NCBI RefSeq assembly: GCF_022601875.1
Contig: NZ_JAKVIP010000031.1
Coordinates: forward strand, 1-36,040
Origin: Chryseobacterium sp. SSA4.19
Lineage (GTDB): Bacteria > Bacteroidota > Bacteroidia > Flavobacteriales > Weeksellaceae
DNA length: 36,040 nucleotides
Direction: 5' to 3'
Shown: positions 8,169-16,397 of the stretch, piece after piece
How the letters are laid out: each line of letters opens with the position of its first letter
Position numbering within the stretch: position 1 is the first letter of the stretch
Translations under genes and position numbers: made by a program
The notes under the pieces: generated by a model
What the model saw: only the letters and a program-made list of their open reading frames with translations
Databases searched by the model: none
What the model was told of the DNA's origin: nothing

Positions 8169-8928
8169 GCTTCGCTTCGTTTAAAAAGATTTGAGAATTT
8201 TCCAGTCTTGTTTTCAGGAAATTGAAATAGACTTCCCTTATTTCATCCGGACTTTCTTCGGCATCGTTCCAATGCAGCCAGTCCTGAGGAATTAAATTTA
8301 CGATTTCCCTGAAAAGGGTATCGTTTAAAACTTCATGGGCAAACCTGTCTGCCTCATCAAGCTGTGTAGCCTGGGGAAGCAGAACATGGTCTTTCACATA
8401 TTTGAAAGGTGTTTTTGCTGCCGTATCAAAATGCTGCCAGGAATGGTGGAAATAGAAAGAAGCGCCATTATCAATAATCCACAGTTCTTTATGCCACATC
8501 AGGAGATTTGTGTTCTTAAAAGTACGGTCAATATTGGTTATGAATGCATCCAGCCAGACAATTTTAGAGGCCAGGAGCGGATCTACCTGTACACTTGAGT
8601 CAAAAGCAATAGCCTCAGACAAATAGTGCAGGCCCAAATTCAGCCCTTCTGAAAATTTAAGAAGATCCTGAATTTCCTCGTCTGCTTCAGTTCTACCGAA
8701 ATCGACATCAAGATTTGCAAAAACCAATTCAGGAATCGGTAAACCAAGCGCTTCGGTAATCTTGCCACCCAAAATTTCTGAAATCAGCATTTTAACACCA
8801 TGGCCTGCGCCACGGAATTTCAGGACATATTTAAAGTTATCATCAGCTTCAGCCAGAGCAGGAAGAGAGCCTCCCTCACGCAATGGCAGAATATATCGCA
8901 TTACCGTTACTGTTCTTAGATTTAACAT
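8155..8928 (-). CDS. HipA-like (HipA_2 family) serine/threonine kinase
   Basis: A 257-residue compact relative of the HipA toxin kinase; classical HipA is about 440 residues, so the N-terminal subdomain is missing. Visible kinase features are the opening LREGGSLPALAEAD nucleotide loop, a likely ATP-binding lysine K37 in YVLKFRGAG, the catalytic D134 in ITNIDRTFKNTN with N139/N141 for metal binding, and D153 in IIDNGASF as the DFG-equivalent. It should therefore be an active kinase. No HipB-like helix-turn-helix antitoxin is adjacent; instead DUF3037 overlaps its 3' end. The start at 8928 is supported because LRTVxVxRYxxPLREGG is the family's usual beginning. Substrate unknown. Confidence 0.85.
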   Translation of the reverse strand: MLNLRTVTVMRYILPLREGGSLPALAEADDNFKYVLKFRGAGHGVKMLISEILGGKITEALGLPIPELVFANLDVDFGRTEADEEIQDLLKFSEGLNLGLHYLSEAIAFDSSVQVDPLLASKIVWLDAFITNIDRTFKNTNLLMWHKELWIIDNGASFYFHHSWQHFDTAAKTPFKYVKDHVLLPQATQLDEADRFAHEVLNDTLFREIVNLIPQDWLHWNDAEESPDEIREVYFNFLKTRLENSQIFLNEAKHARG

Positions 8929-8949
8929 ACTGCAAAAATAAGGTTTTAC

Positions 8950-8980
8950 TTTGTGTTTATATCTATTTTTAATATTTTTA
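8950..8980 (+). promoter_or_regulatory. Probable promoter of the 9049 hydrolase gene
   Basis: TTTG (8950-8953), 19 bases, then TATTTTTA (8973-8980), one base from TAnnTTTG. Transcription would start near 8987, leaving a leader of about 60 bases. It lies in the 120-base divergent region shared with the HipA-like kinase gene. Confidence 0.55.
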
Positions 8981-9048
8981 GGAAGCGTTTAAGCTATACG
9001 GGTTTCGTTGTACTTAGACAATGATCTGAAACATAAAAAAAACAAAGT

Positions 9049-9888
9049 ATGGAGGTTATAAAAAAGAAAAATATCATCATTTCAAATCCGGAAACTAAAA
9101 ATTTTCTCGCTGATGCTTTTTATCCTGAAACAGACAAAAAGCTGCCGTTGATTATTTTTGTTCACGGATATAAAGGATATAAAGACTGGGGTGCCTGGAG
9201 TCTGATGGCAGAAAAGTTTGCAGAAGCAGGTTTTTTCTTTGTTACATTCAATTTTTCCCATAACGGAACTACGATTGAAGATCCTTCTCACTTTGCTGAT
9301 CTTGAAGCCTTCGGCAATAATAATTACTCCAAAGAGCTTTCTGATCTGGGAGCGGTAATTGATTATTTTGTGCAGGATAAAAATGTTGATGATCATAGAA
9401 TAGTCCTGATCGGGCACAGCAGGGGAGGCGGTATTTCAATTATCAAAACGTACGAAGATGAAAGAATTCATGGCTTGATTACTTTGGCAAGCGTTGATAC
9501 ATTAGACCGGTTTCCAAAGAATGAAGCCTTTGAAAATTGGGAGAAGGCAGGTGTATATTATGTGACAAATGGAAGAACAAAACAGGAAATGCCTCACTAT
9601 TACCAGTTTTACGAAGATTTTGAACGGGATGAACACCGGTTTGATGTGGAACGGTCTACTGAAATGGCAAAAGCTCATGTTTTAATCATTCACGGAACAA
9701 ATGATGAAAGCGTAAATGTAAAGAATGCTGAACATCTTCATATCCTGCATCCTAATTCAAAGTTGTATTTAATTGAAAATGCTGATCACACTTTTGGAGC
9801 GAAAGAGCCCTGGAATGAAAATCAGCTCCCCCAAGATCTGAATACTGCCGCTGAGAAATGTATTGAATTTATCAGGGAAAAAATGTAG
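9049..9888 (+). CDS. Cytoplasmic alpha/beta hydrolase (dienelactone hydrolase/peptidase S9-like)
   Basis: A 279-residue alpha/beta hydrolase without a signal peptide. The HGYKG motif (39-43) follows the first core strand, the nucleophile S124 lies in GHSRGGG, D219 in HGTNDE and H247 in NADHTFG, giving a complete Ser-Asp-His triad. The overall layout fits the dienelactone-hydrolase or acylaminoacyl-peptidase-like branch; the physiological substrate is not deducible. It is transcribed alone, divergently from the HipA-like kinase operon, and the Cys-rich peptide gene follows 98 bases later. Confidence 0.85.
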   Translation: MEVIKKKNIIISNPETKNFLADAFYPETDKKLPLIIFVHGYKGYKDWGAWSLMAEKFAEAGFFFVTFNFSHNGTTIEDPSHFADLEAFGNNNYSKELSDLGAVIDYFVQDKNVDDHRIVLIGHSRGGGISIIKTYEDERIHGLITLASVDTLDRFPKNEAFENWEKAGVYYVTNGRTKQEMPHYYQFYEDFERDEHRFDVERSTEMAKAHVLIIHGTNDESVNVKNAEHLHILHPNSKLYLIENADHTFGAKEPWNENQLPQDLNTAAEKCIEFIREKM

Positions 9889-9986
9889 TTTCATACAGGT
9901 AAGAAGATTTTATAAGAAATATTAATTTACTATTATAAAATTCATATATTAGTGATAAATATTAATACTTTAAAATCCGGATTACT

Positions 9987-10187
9987 ATGAAAAATGTAAA
10001 CAAAGCTCAAAAATTAAACAGAGAAGCTCAGAAAGCGATTATGGGCCAGGCATCGTCTGCATGTCCTCCTACAGGATGTTACAGATATTCCGTCAGGGAC
10101 GGCAATGACAGATGTTTTGTTCTTCCGTGCCATACGGTATATGGTACTGTTCAGCTTGTAGATGGTCAATACCAATGCTGTTTTTAA
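9987..10187 (+). CDS. Cys-rich bacteriocin-like peptide precursor
   Basis: A 66-residue peptide. The first 20 residues (KAQKLNREAQKAIMG) match the leader found on many Chryseobacterium bacteriocin-like small proteins (KLxREQLKxIxGG), here ending MGQ instead of GG. The remaining 46 residues carry six cysteines (26, 31, 43, 48, 64, 65) in a CxxxxC...CxxxxC...CC pattern, with two Tyr and a terminal Phe. That suggests export with leader cleavage and either three disulfides or modification as a RiPP. No transporter, C39 peptidase or modifying enzyme lies in the window, so any maturation must use factors encoded elsewhere. A perfect terminator palindrome follows immediately, showing a dedicated monocistronic unit. 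Activity and target are unknown. Confidence 0.8.
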   Translation: MKNVNKAQKLNREAQKAIMGQASSACPPTGCYRYSVRDGNDRCFVLPCHTVYGTVQLVDGQYQCCF

Positions 10188-10205
10188 TATAGGTAAAGAA
10201 ACGAT

Positions 10206-10233
10206 AAAAGGAGTGAAAATTTTCACTCCTTTT
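10206..10233. terminator. Perfect palindromic terminator
   Basis: AAAAGGAGTGAAAA (10206-10219) abuts its exact complement TTTTCACTCCTTTT (10220-10233). It lies between the stop codons of the Cys-rich peptide (10187) and the convergent flavin reductase (10250) and can terminate both. Confidence 0.85.
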
Positions 10234-10249
10234 CCTTTTAATATCTTTA

Positions 10250-11071
10250 TTATTTAATTAAAATATTCCACGCTTCTTCAATTTTACTTTCCAGTAATAA
10301 TTTTTGTGCATCACGATGGATCTCTTCGTCTTTGTGACAGCTTTCCGAAGGTAAAACTTCTACATTGGCCAGCATTCCCAAATCATTGCCTGTGAAAATT
10401 TTACTGTATCGGATGGATTCAGGAAGTCTGTCGAAGCCAATTCCTTTTGTTACCAATGGTTTCGGGACCTCAAACAAATTGTTCCCATTATTTCTGGAAT
10501 ACCAGTTGCTGCCTAATCTTGCGACCATATCGAGTTTTGCCTGATCTAAATTTCCTTCATCATTCAGATATTCTTCACGGATGTGGATTTTCTGAACTTC
10601 ACAAATCACCAGATTACCGGCACCGCCCTGATCACCTAAGGATTTTATCTCAAGCACTCTGCACTCAAAGTTAACCGGACATTCTGCAATGAGTTTAGGC
10701 CTTACTATATCGGCATCTTTCATGGTAAGTCCCGATTTAACAAACTCGTTGACTCCATCATCATATTCTGTTGACGCCAGTGAAATCTGCTGCACAATAG
10801 GGAAATTGACTGTTCCTATCACTACTTCAGGAACTTCCACTACATTTTCCAGAGTATGTTTCGTCGTATTGTCACGCACCCGTCTTGACGGTGAAAAAAT
10901 CAGAATCGGCGGAACAGTACTGAACATATTGAAAAAACTAAACGGCGATAAATTGCTGTTACCGTCTTTATCAACCGTTGAAGCCAATGCAATAGGACGT
11001 GGTGAAACAGCGGTCTGCATAATGGTCTGCAACTGTACCGCGGAGAGTTCGGATGGAATTACTGTTTTCAT
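10250..11071 (-). CDS. Flavin reductase-like (FMN-binding split barrel) protein
   Basis: A 273-residue member of the DIM6/NTAB/flavin reductase family. The N-terminal half contains the family's FMN-binding pattern (SPRPIALASTVDKDGNSNLSPFSFF and FSPSRRVRDNTTKHTLEN region, about residues 27-80) and a typical ECPVNFECRV stretch in the middle. It probably binds FMN and reduces it with NAD(P)H or supplies reduced flavin to a monooxygenase. It is the last gene on the minus strand after the tyrosine-degradation genes, separated from fumarylacetoacetase by a 566-base stretch containing a broken gene. A short inverted repeat lies just upstream of its start (11084-11102). The exact partner enzyme is unknown. 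Confidence 0.85.
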   Translation of the reverse strand: MKTVIPSELSAVQLQTIMQTAVSPRPIALASTVDKDGNSNLSPFSFFNMFSTVPPILIFSPSRRVRDNTTKHTLENVVEVPEVVIGTVNFPIVQQISLASTEYDDGVNEFVKSGLTMKDADIVRPKLIAECPVNFECRVLEIKSLGDQGGAGNLVICEVQKIHIREEYLNDEGNLDQAKLDMVARLGSNWYSRNNGNNLFEVPKPLVTKGIGFDRLPESIRYSKIFTGNDLGMLANVEVLPSESCHKDEEIHRDAQKLLLESKIEEAWNILIK

Positions 11072-11083
11072 ATTTTATTAAAA

Positions 11084-11102
11084 CACTTAAGTTTTTTAAG
11101 TG
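11084..11102. promoter_or_regulatory. Inverted repeat upstream of flavin reductase
   Basis: CACTTAA (11084-11090) and TTAAGTG (11096-11102) form a perfect 7-base inverted repeat with a 5-base centre, 12 bases upstream of the flavin reductase start codon. The position fits an operator, but a small hairpin in the leader is equally possible. Confidence 0.35.
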
Positions 11103-11136
11103 CGGGTCTTATTTTTATTGAGTATGATTAAGTTTC

Positions 11137-11153
11137 GAAAATCTACGATTTTC
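11137..11153. repeat. Palindrome GAAAATC-N3-GATTTTC, copy 1
   Basis: Arms GAAAATC and GATTTTC with TAC between them, 27 bases beyond the 3' end of the GxxExxY relic. A second copy with the same arms lies at 11552-11570 on the other side of the relic, so the two bracket it. Confidence 0.7.
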
Positions 11154-11179
11154 ATTCTTTTGGCAAAGCTTTAAAAAAT

Positions 11180-11539
11180 TTAGAGGCAAAGATTCGTAAC
11201 ATTAAAATTCACTAAAATTGCTCTAGGTATTTGTAATAAATTCATATAATTGATCGTCTGAACCTTATGGATTGGATGAATTTCAGAAACTGATTTCAAT
11301 TCCAAAACAATTAAATCTTCAATTAAGAAATCACATTTTAATTTACAATTTATTTGATCTCCTTTATATATAAGAATGGGATTTTAAGTTCACTTTTATA
11401 TTTTAAACCTATCAGATTAAACTCTTTTTCCAGACATTGATGATACACATCTTAATACCAAACCCGGACCCGCTAATTTATGAATACAGGCCCGTACAAC
11501 TTTATAAGAAAGGTCATTAATCAATTTTTGTGTAATCAT
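11180..11539 (-). pseudogene. Broken GxxExxY family gene (PD-(D/E)XK nuclease fold)
   Basis: On the minus strand from the ATG at 11539 three reading frames together rebuild one GxxExxY protein. Frame one gives MITQKLINDLSYKVVRACIH then KLAGPGL, matching the family's IxVHKxLGPGL start. A shift then gives VYHQCLEKEFNLIGLKYKSE, matching the xxVYExCLxxEL part, and a second shift gives KGDQINCKLKCDFLIEDLIV followed by LELKSV, the nuclease-like D...ExK core, then IHKVQTINYMNLL and ILVNFN before the stop at 11180. At least two frameshifts make it non-functional. The family is typically about 125 residues, so nearly the whole gene survives, suggesting recent decay. It sits between fumarylacetoacetase and flavin reductase and is bracketed by two matched palindromes. 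Confidence 0.85.
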
Positions 11540-11551
11540 AAAAACTAATAG

Positions 11552-11570
11552 AGAAAATCATAGATTTTCT
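11552..11570. repeat. Palindrome AGAAAATC-N3-GATTTTCT, copy 2
   Basis: Perfect 8-base arms around ATA, 12 bases upstream of the GxxExxY relic's start codon. The inner arms equal those of the copy at 11137-11153. Confidence 0.7.
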
Positions 11571-11637
11571 AAAGACTAAAGTGAACTAAAATTCCCGTTT
11601 TATTCAACTAAAATAAACTTAAGAGTTGAAAATAATA

Positions 11638-12885
11638 TTATTTTGCAGGAATGATTTTGCCTGAAACTTCACCGAATCCCACTCTTACCCCTTCTTTTTC
11701 GGCATAAGCTTTCATCGTTACCGTATCATTGTCATTAATGAATTTTCTTTCTTCGCCGTTGCTTAGAGTAATTGGGTTCTGGCCTCTCCAAGTCAGTTCA
11801 AGCATGGATCCGAAAGATTTAGGATCACTTCCTGAAATGGTTCCGCTGGCATACATATCACCGACTTCCACGTTACAGCCGTTAACGGTGTGATGAGCAA
11901 GCTGCTGGGTCATGTTCCAGTACATATGTTTATAGTTGCTTTCGGAAATCAGATTCTGCTCGCCGTTTTCAGGCTGGATATATACTTCAAGATTGATGTC
12001 GTAATTTTTATCCCCTTCAAATTTCAGATACTCTAAAACTTCAGGATCCTGTTTAGGAGAAGATGTTCTGAACGGTTCCAGAGCTTCGAGTGTAACCACC
12101 CATGGAGAAACGGAAGAACCGAAATTCTTTGCTAAAAACGGCCCAAGCGGAACATATTCCCAAGACTGGATGTCTCTTGCTGACCAGTCGTTGAAGACCA
12201 CCATTCCGAAAATTGCATTTTCAGCGTTTTGGGTTGAAATGCTCTCACCCATTTCCGTATTCTGATTGATGATAAAAGCCATTTCGAGTTCAAAGTCCAG
12301 TTGCTGGCATGGCCCGAAAACCGGCTGGTCTGCATCGGCAGGTTTCATCTGGCCTTTGGGACGGTTAATTTCCGTACCTGAAACCACAATTGAAGAGGCT
12401 CTTCCATGATAACCTACTGGTAAATGTTTCCAGTTCGGAAGCAAAGCGTTTGCGGGATCCCTGAACATTTTTCCCACGTTGGTAGCATGTTCGATGCTGC
12501 TGTAAAAATCCGTATAGTTCGGGATGTGAACAGGCATCATCATTTTTACCTGGTCCAATTCATAAAAAGCCGCTTCTATGGTTTTCTGATCTCTGGATAA
12601 AATGGAACCCTCCCGTAAAAGCTCCTGGATTTTTAACCGCACCGCATTCGTGACAGGCTTTCCAAGCTCTATAAATTCGTTTAAGGTATAGGCTTCAAAT
12701 ACATTGTCTTCAAGACCTTCAATTTCCTCAAAATAACTCAGGTCATATAATGTGGCAAGATCAATAACCTGATCGCCGATCCTGGTACAACATGCAATAT
12801 ATTCTTTATTGAATACGGCTACCCCGAACGGGATATTGTGGATAGAAAAATCCGAATCTGAGGTATACTCTACAAATGATTTCAT
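11638..12885 (-). CDS. fahA: Fumarylacetoacetase
   Basis: This 415-residue enzyme hydrolyses 4-fumarylacetoacetate to fumarate and acetoacetate, the last step of tyrosine/homogentisate breakdown. Every key residue of the animal enzyme appears at the same number: metal ligands D126 (YTDFYSS), E199 and E201 (DFELEM) and D233 (FNDWSARD), catalytic H133 (IEHATNVG), plus R142, Q240 and K253. Length matches the family (about 420). Homogentisate dioxygenase and 4-hydroxyphenylpyruvate dioxygenase are on the same strand upstream, confirming the pathway. No gene for maleylacetoacetate isomerase, which would normally feed it, is in the window. Confidence 0.96.
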   Translation of the reverse strand: MKSFVEYTSDSDFSIHNIPFGVAVFNKEYIACCTRIGDQVIDLATLYDLSYFEEIEGLEDNVFEAYTLNEFIELGKPVTNAVRLKIQELLREGSILSRDQKTIEAAFYELDQVKMMMPVHIPNYTDFYSSIEHATNVGKMFRDPANALLPNWKHLPVGYHGRASSIVVSGTEINRPKGQMKPADADQPVFGPCQQLDFELEMAFIINQNTEMGESISTQNAENAIFGMVVFNDWSARDIQSWEYVPLGPFLAKNFGSSVSPWVVTLEALEPFRTSSPKQDPEVLEYLKFEGDKNYDINLEVYIQPENGEQNLISESNYKHMYWNMTQQLAHHTVNGCNVEVGDMYASGTISGSDPKSFGSMLELTWRGQNPITLSNGEERKFINDNDTVTMKAYAEKEGVRVGFGEVSGKIIPAK

Positions 12886-13029
12886 ATGTTATAATTTAGC
12901 TGGATTTATGTATCCGTTATATTTGGTTTGTACTGTTTCGATTTTAAATACGCGATTGCGCAATAATAAATGTATTCCGGCATTTATTAAATATTGTCCG
13001 GGTTTCAATTCTATGAGAATGCTGAAATA

Positions 13030-13503
13030 TTATTTTTTAGGTTTGGTTTTCGACAAGGCTTCCTCATCGATCCATCTGTCTTTTGTGTTGATATCGATCA
13101 GGTAAAGAATGTGATCCTGGCTGGTCAATAGTAAAGTTTTGGTCAAGGGAACCGGAACTTTTTTGTTTTCCAGCATATCTGCTCTTAAGGAGATAATATT
13201 TCTTTTGTTTCTCACAATATCTCCTGAAAATACATTGGAGTTGCTTTCTCCCGTTTTTTTATCATCAAAAACTTCTACATACGTGGCTTTATTGCCTTTA
13301 ATAACAATAAAATCTCTTTCCGTATGGTCTGCATCATCTTTAATAAAAACGAATTTTTTATTATCAATATTGACAGACTCCAGTTGCTGATTGACCCCTT
13401 TTCTTTCTTCAAGTTTTGTGAGGATGTTATTTAATGAGCCATATTGTGCTTTTATGCCGGAGATCATTCCGATACATAAAATTCCGATGAATATTTTTTT
13501 CAT
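13030..13503 (-). CDS. Small secreted protein of unknown function
   Basis: The open frame runs further upstream, but the start is placed at the ATG at 13503 because it gives a clean signal peptide (MKKIFIGILCIGMISGIKAQ) and because a terminator for the preceding gene occupies 13524-13554. The mature part of about 137 residues is rich in Lys, Asp and Asn, with no cysteines and no motif I recognise. It includes a TERDFIVIKGNKATYVEVF stretch suggesting beta structure. It lies between 4-hydroxyphenylpyruvate dioxygenase and fumarylacetoacetase on the same strand, but nothing in the sequence ties it to tyrosine catabolism. Confidence 0.75.
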   Translation of the reverse strand: MKKIFIGILCIGMISGIKAQYGSLNNILTKLEERKGVNQQLESVNIDNKKFVFIKDDADHTERDFIVIKGNKATYVEVFDDKKTGESNSNVFSGDIVRNKRNIISLRADMLENKKVPVPLTKTLLLTSQDHILYLIDINTKDRWIDEEALSKTKPKK

Positions 13504-13519
13504 ATGCATGTGTTTATAA

Positions 13520-13554
13520 AAAAGTTTTGTCAAGACTTTTCATCCTGACAAAAC
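13520..13554 (-). terminator. Intrinsic terminator of 4-hydroxyphenylpyruvate dioxygenase gene
   Basis: On the minus strand, GTTTTGTCA and TGACAAAAC (13546-13554 and 13524-13532) form a perfect 9-base stem followed by a run of T, starting 18 bases after the dioxygenase stop. It indicates that the next gene needs its own promoter. Confidence 0.8.
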
Positions 13555-13572
13555 CTGATATTGTTGCTAAAA

Positions 13573-14703
13573 TTAAAGATTCCCTCTTTTTTCCTGCTCT
13601 CTTTCAAGCGCTTCAAATAACGCTTTGAAATTACCCGCACCGAAACTCTGTGCACCATGTCTTTCAATGATTTCGAAGAATAGGGTAGGGCGGTCTTCTA
13701 CAGGTTTTGTAAATATCTGTAATAAATATCCTTCTTCATCATGATCAATTAAAATTCCCAGATCCTGAAGTTTCTTAAGATCTTCATCAATATGTCCCAC
13801 TCTTTCAGGAACCATGCTGTAATATGCCTCCGGTGGAGCAGAAAGAAATTCTACGCCACGTTTTTTAAGTTCAGTTACGGTATGGATGATGTCTTTTGTT
13901 GCCACTGCAATATGCTGTACCCCTTCTCCTTCATAGAAATCAAGATATTCCTCTACCTGAGATTTCTTTTTACCTTCCGCCGGCTCATTAATAGGGAATT
14001 TGGCGAATCCGTTTCCGTTGGACATTACTTTAGACATTAAAGCAGAGTATTCTGTATTGATCTGTTTGTCGTCAAAAGAAAGAATGTTCACAAATCCCAT
14101 TACTTTTTCGTACCATTCTACCGTAGGAATCATTCTGTCCCAGTCTACGTTCCCTACACAGTGGTCAACATACAATAAGCCTGCTTCTTCCGGCTGATAA
14201 GCGCTTTCCCATTTTTCATATCCCGGCATAAACGGCCCGCTGTAGTCCTTTCTCTCGATAAACATGTGAACGGTTTCTCCGTAAGTATAAATTCCTGACA
14301 TTCTTACTTCACCGTTTGCATCCGTCAGAGTTACCGGCTCCATATAGGGTTTTCCGCCTCTTTTCGTTGTTTCTTCAAAAGCTTTATAAGCGTCATCTAC
14401 CCACAGTGCCAAAATCTTAACCCCGTCACCATGTTTTTTTACATGCTCATTGATAGGAGAGTCAGACTTTAATCCTGTGGTAAGGACCAATCTGATTTTT
14501 CCCTGCTGAAGAACATACGATGCACGGTCTCTCACACCGGTTTCCGGACCTGCATACGCTACAGACTGAAACCCGAAAGCGGTTTTGTAATAATGTGCTG
14601 CCTGTTTGGCGTTTCCTACATAAAACTCTATATAATCGGTACCGTTAATCGGCAAAAAATTCTCTGCCTGAGCAATCTTTTCGGCAAATGTAAGTGTTGA
14701 CAT
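13573..14703 (-). CDS. hppD: 4-hydroxyphenylpyruvate dioxygenase
   Basis: A 376-residue Fe(II) dioxygenase converting 4-hydroxyphenylpyruvate to homogentisate. Two vicinal-oxygen-chelate halves are visible (about 20-150 and 175-345). The iron ligands of the C-terminal half are H181 (VDHCVGNVD), H264 (GVQHIA) and E344 (FFEIIER), and the C-terminal gating helix (FGAGNFKALFEALE) is intact. Length and motifs are standard for the bacterial/animal enzyme. It is flanked by other tyrosine-degradation genes and has its own terminator directly downstream. Confidence 0.96.
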   Translation of the reverse strand: MSTLTFAEKIAQAENFLPINGTDYIEFYVGNAKQAAHYYKTAFGFQSVAYAGPETGVRDRASYVLQQGKIRLVLTTGLKSDSPINEHVKKHGDGVKILALWVDDAYKAFEETTKRGGKPYMEPVTLTDANGEVRMSGIYTYGETVHMFIERKDYSGPFMPGYEKWESAYQPEEAGLLYVDHCVGNVDWDRMIPTVEWYEKVMGFVNILSFDDKQINTEYSALMSKVMSNGNGFAKFPINEPAEGKKKSQVEEYLDFYEGEGVQHIAVATKDIIHTVTELKKRGVEFLSAPPEAYYSMVPERVGHIDEDLKKLQDLGILIDHDEEGYLLQIFTKPVEDRPTLFFEIIERHGAQSFGAGNFKALFEALEREQEKRGNL

Positions 14704-14886
14704 ATTTCTATTTTTACTTTAAATTTATTAGTATGCAAATTACGAATTTCCTGCTAATACGGAAAATATTAACTAACAAACGTCAGGCAGGCTTAATCGG
14801 CCATTTCTTAGAAATTTATTACACCATATTTCTGTGATAAGAATACGCCCAGTTACCATTTTGGAGATCAGAAATGATAAAACAGA

Positions 14887-16161
14887 TTAATGGCTGAATC
14901 TTTCATAAGCCGCTTTCTCCAGCATTTCACGGTCATCCGGATGTGCAATACTGATCAGTTCCTGTGCTCTCTGCTTCAGGTTTTTTCCATACAGATAAGC
15001 TGTTCCGTATTCTGTAACCACCCAATGGATGTGCCCTCTTGTGGTGACTACCCCGGCTCCCTGTTTCAGGTAAGGAACAATCCTTGATACCCCTTTTTTG
15101 GTCCTTGACGTAATAGCAATGATGGGTTTTCCGTCTTCACTCAATGCGGCACCTCTCATAAAATCCATCTGGCCACCGATCCCGCTGTACTGCATCGTTC
15201 CTATGGAATCTGCACATACCTGTCCTGTGAGATCAATTTCAATGGCAGAATTAATAGCAACCATTTTCTTATTTCTCATAATATTGATCGGGAAATTCAC
15301 ATTACTCACATCGTTGAAAGCAAATACGGTATTGTCATCCACATAATCGTAGAGCTTTCTTGTTCCAAAGCAGAAGCTGGTGATGGTTTTATTATCGTTG
15401 TACCCTTTATATTTGTTATTGATGACATCGTTTTGAATTAGATCGATTACCCCATCGCTCAACATTTCGGTATGAACACCCAGGTCTTTATGATTTCCAA
15501 GGCATTTTAAAACGGCATCCGGAATGGTTCCTATTCCCATTTGCAGGGTAGAGCGGTCATCAATCAGTTCTGCAACATTTTTTCCGACTTCCATTTCTTC
15601 AGGGCCTACTTTAGAACCGTAATCCACGGTCGGAAGCTCTTCTTCATGCCAGACCAGCTTGGTGATTTTGCTGATGTGGATCATCCCTTCACCGTGGGTT
15701 CTCGGCATCAGCGGATTTACAGTGGCGACAATGATTTTAGCAGTGTCTACTGCTGCTCTTGCCACGTCTACGGATGTTCCCAAGGTACAGAATCCATGCT
15801 TGTCAGGTGGGGAAACGGTAATCAGTGCCACGTCAAGCGGTAAAATGTTTTTTCTGAATAAAATCGGGATTTCACTTAAGAACACAGGCACAAAGTCTCC
15901 CCGGTCTGAATTCACGGCACCACGCACCGGGGTGGAAACAAACAGCGAATTCACAAAAAATTTGTCTTTATATTCCGGCTTGGCAATTTCCACATTTCCC
16001 TGTTGGGTTATGGAAACCATTTCAATATTATCCAGGCGGTGCGATTGTCTCGCCAGTTCGTCGATTAGATAATTAGGAGTACACGCACTTCCATGAAAGA
16101 AGACACGGTTTCCGCTTTTGATGGTGTAAATTGCTTCTTCTGCACTGATATATTGATCCAT
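14887..16161 (-). CDS. Acetyl-CoA hydrolase/CoA-transferase family protein
   Basis: A 424-residue single-chain CoA-transferase of the 4-hydroxybutyrate CoA-transferase/acetyl-CoA hydrolase family. Recognisable parts are the N-terminal ISAEEAIYTIKSG and FFHGSACTP, SPPDKHGFCTLGTSVD (117-132), GIGTIPDAV (209-217), HTEMLSDG (230-237, where E232 is the likely catalytic glutamate) and the CoA-site GIGGQMDFMRGA. It would move CoA between acyl groups such as acetyl-CoA and a small carboxylic acid. It lies between homogentisate dioxygenase and 4-hydroxyphenylpyruvate dioxygenase. Because that pathway ends in acetoacetate, a role in activating an end product is attractive but unproven. Substrate assignment from sequence is unsafe in this family. 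Confidence 0.9.
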   Translation of the reverse strand: MDQYISAEEAIYTIKSGNRVFFHGSACTPNYLIDELARQSHRLDNIEMVSITQQGNVEIAKPEYKDKFFVNSLFVSTPVRGAVNSDRGDFVPVFLSEIPILFRKNILPLDVALITVSPPDKHGFCTLGTSVDVARAAVDTAKIIVATVNPLMPRTHGEGMIHISKITKLVWHEEELPTVDYGSKVGPEEMEVGKNVAELIDDRSTLQMGIGTIPDAVLKCLGNHKDLGVHTEMLSDGVIDLIQNDVINNKYKGYNDNKTITSFCFGTRKLYDYVDDNTVFAFNDVSNVNFPINIMRNKKMVAINSAIEIDLTGQVCADSIGTMQYSGIGGQMDFMRGAALSEDGKPIIAITSRTKKGVSRIVPYLKQGAGVVTTRGHIHWVVTEYGTAYLYGKNLKQRAQELISIAHPDDREMLEKAAYERFSH

Positions 16162-16342
16162 AAATTAAGCTTTATTGTAAGTTTGATATATAATTTTCTT
16201 CTATTAAAGATAGTTTATATTGCCTTGATAGACTATAAATATTCAAAGATTTTTATCATGTTTGAGCATTTGAATAAAATAAAAAGGTTTACAAACAATA
16301 TCTTAGCCTTCTGTTCATATGTTCTTCGAATGTATAAAAATA

Positions 16343-16371
16343 AAATCCCGAATATTTGTTATCCGGGATTT
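16343..16371 (-). terminator. Terminator of homogentisate dioxygenase gene
   Basis: AAATCCCG (16343-16350) pairs with CGGGATTT (16364-16371). On the minus strand the stem is followed by a T-rich run (TTTTATTTTT). It starts 26 bases past the homogentisate dioxygenase stop. Confidence 0.75.
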
Positions 16372-16397
16372 ATATGATTGTGTTATTTTAAAATAAA

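Noticed and set aside
14704..14886. Possible fragment (DLQNGNWAYSYHRNMV) just after the CoA-transferase stop
   Set aside because: No start codon or recognised family; probably chance translation of the spacer.
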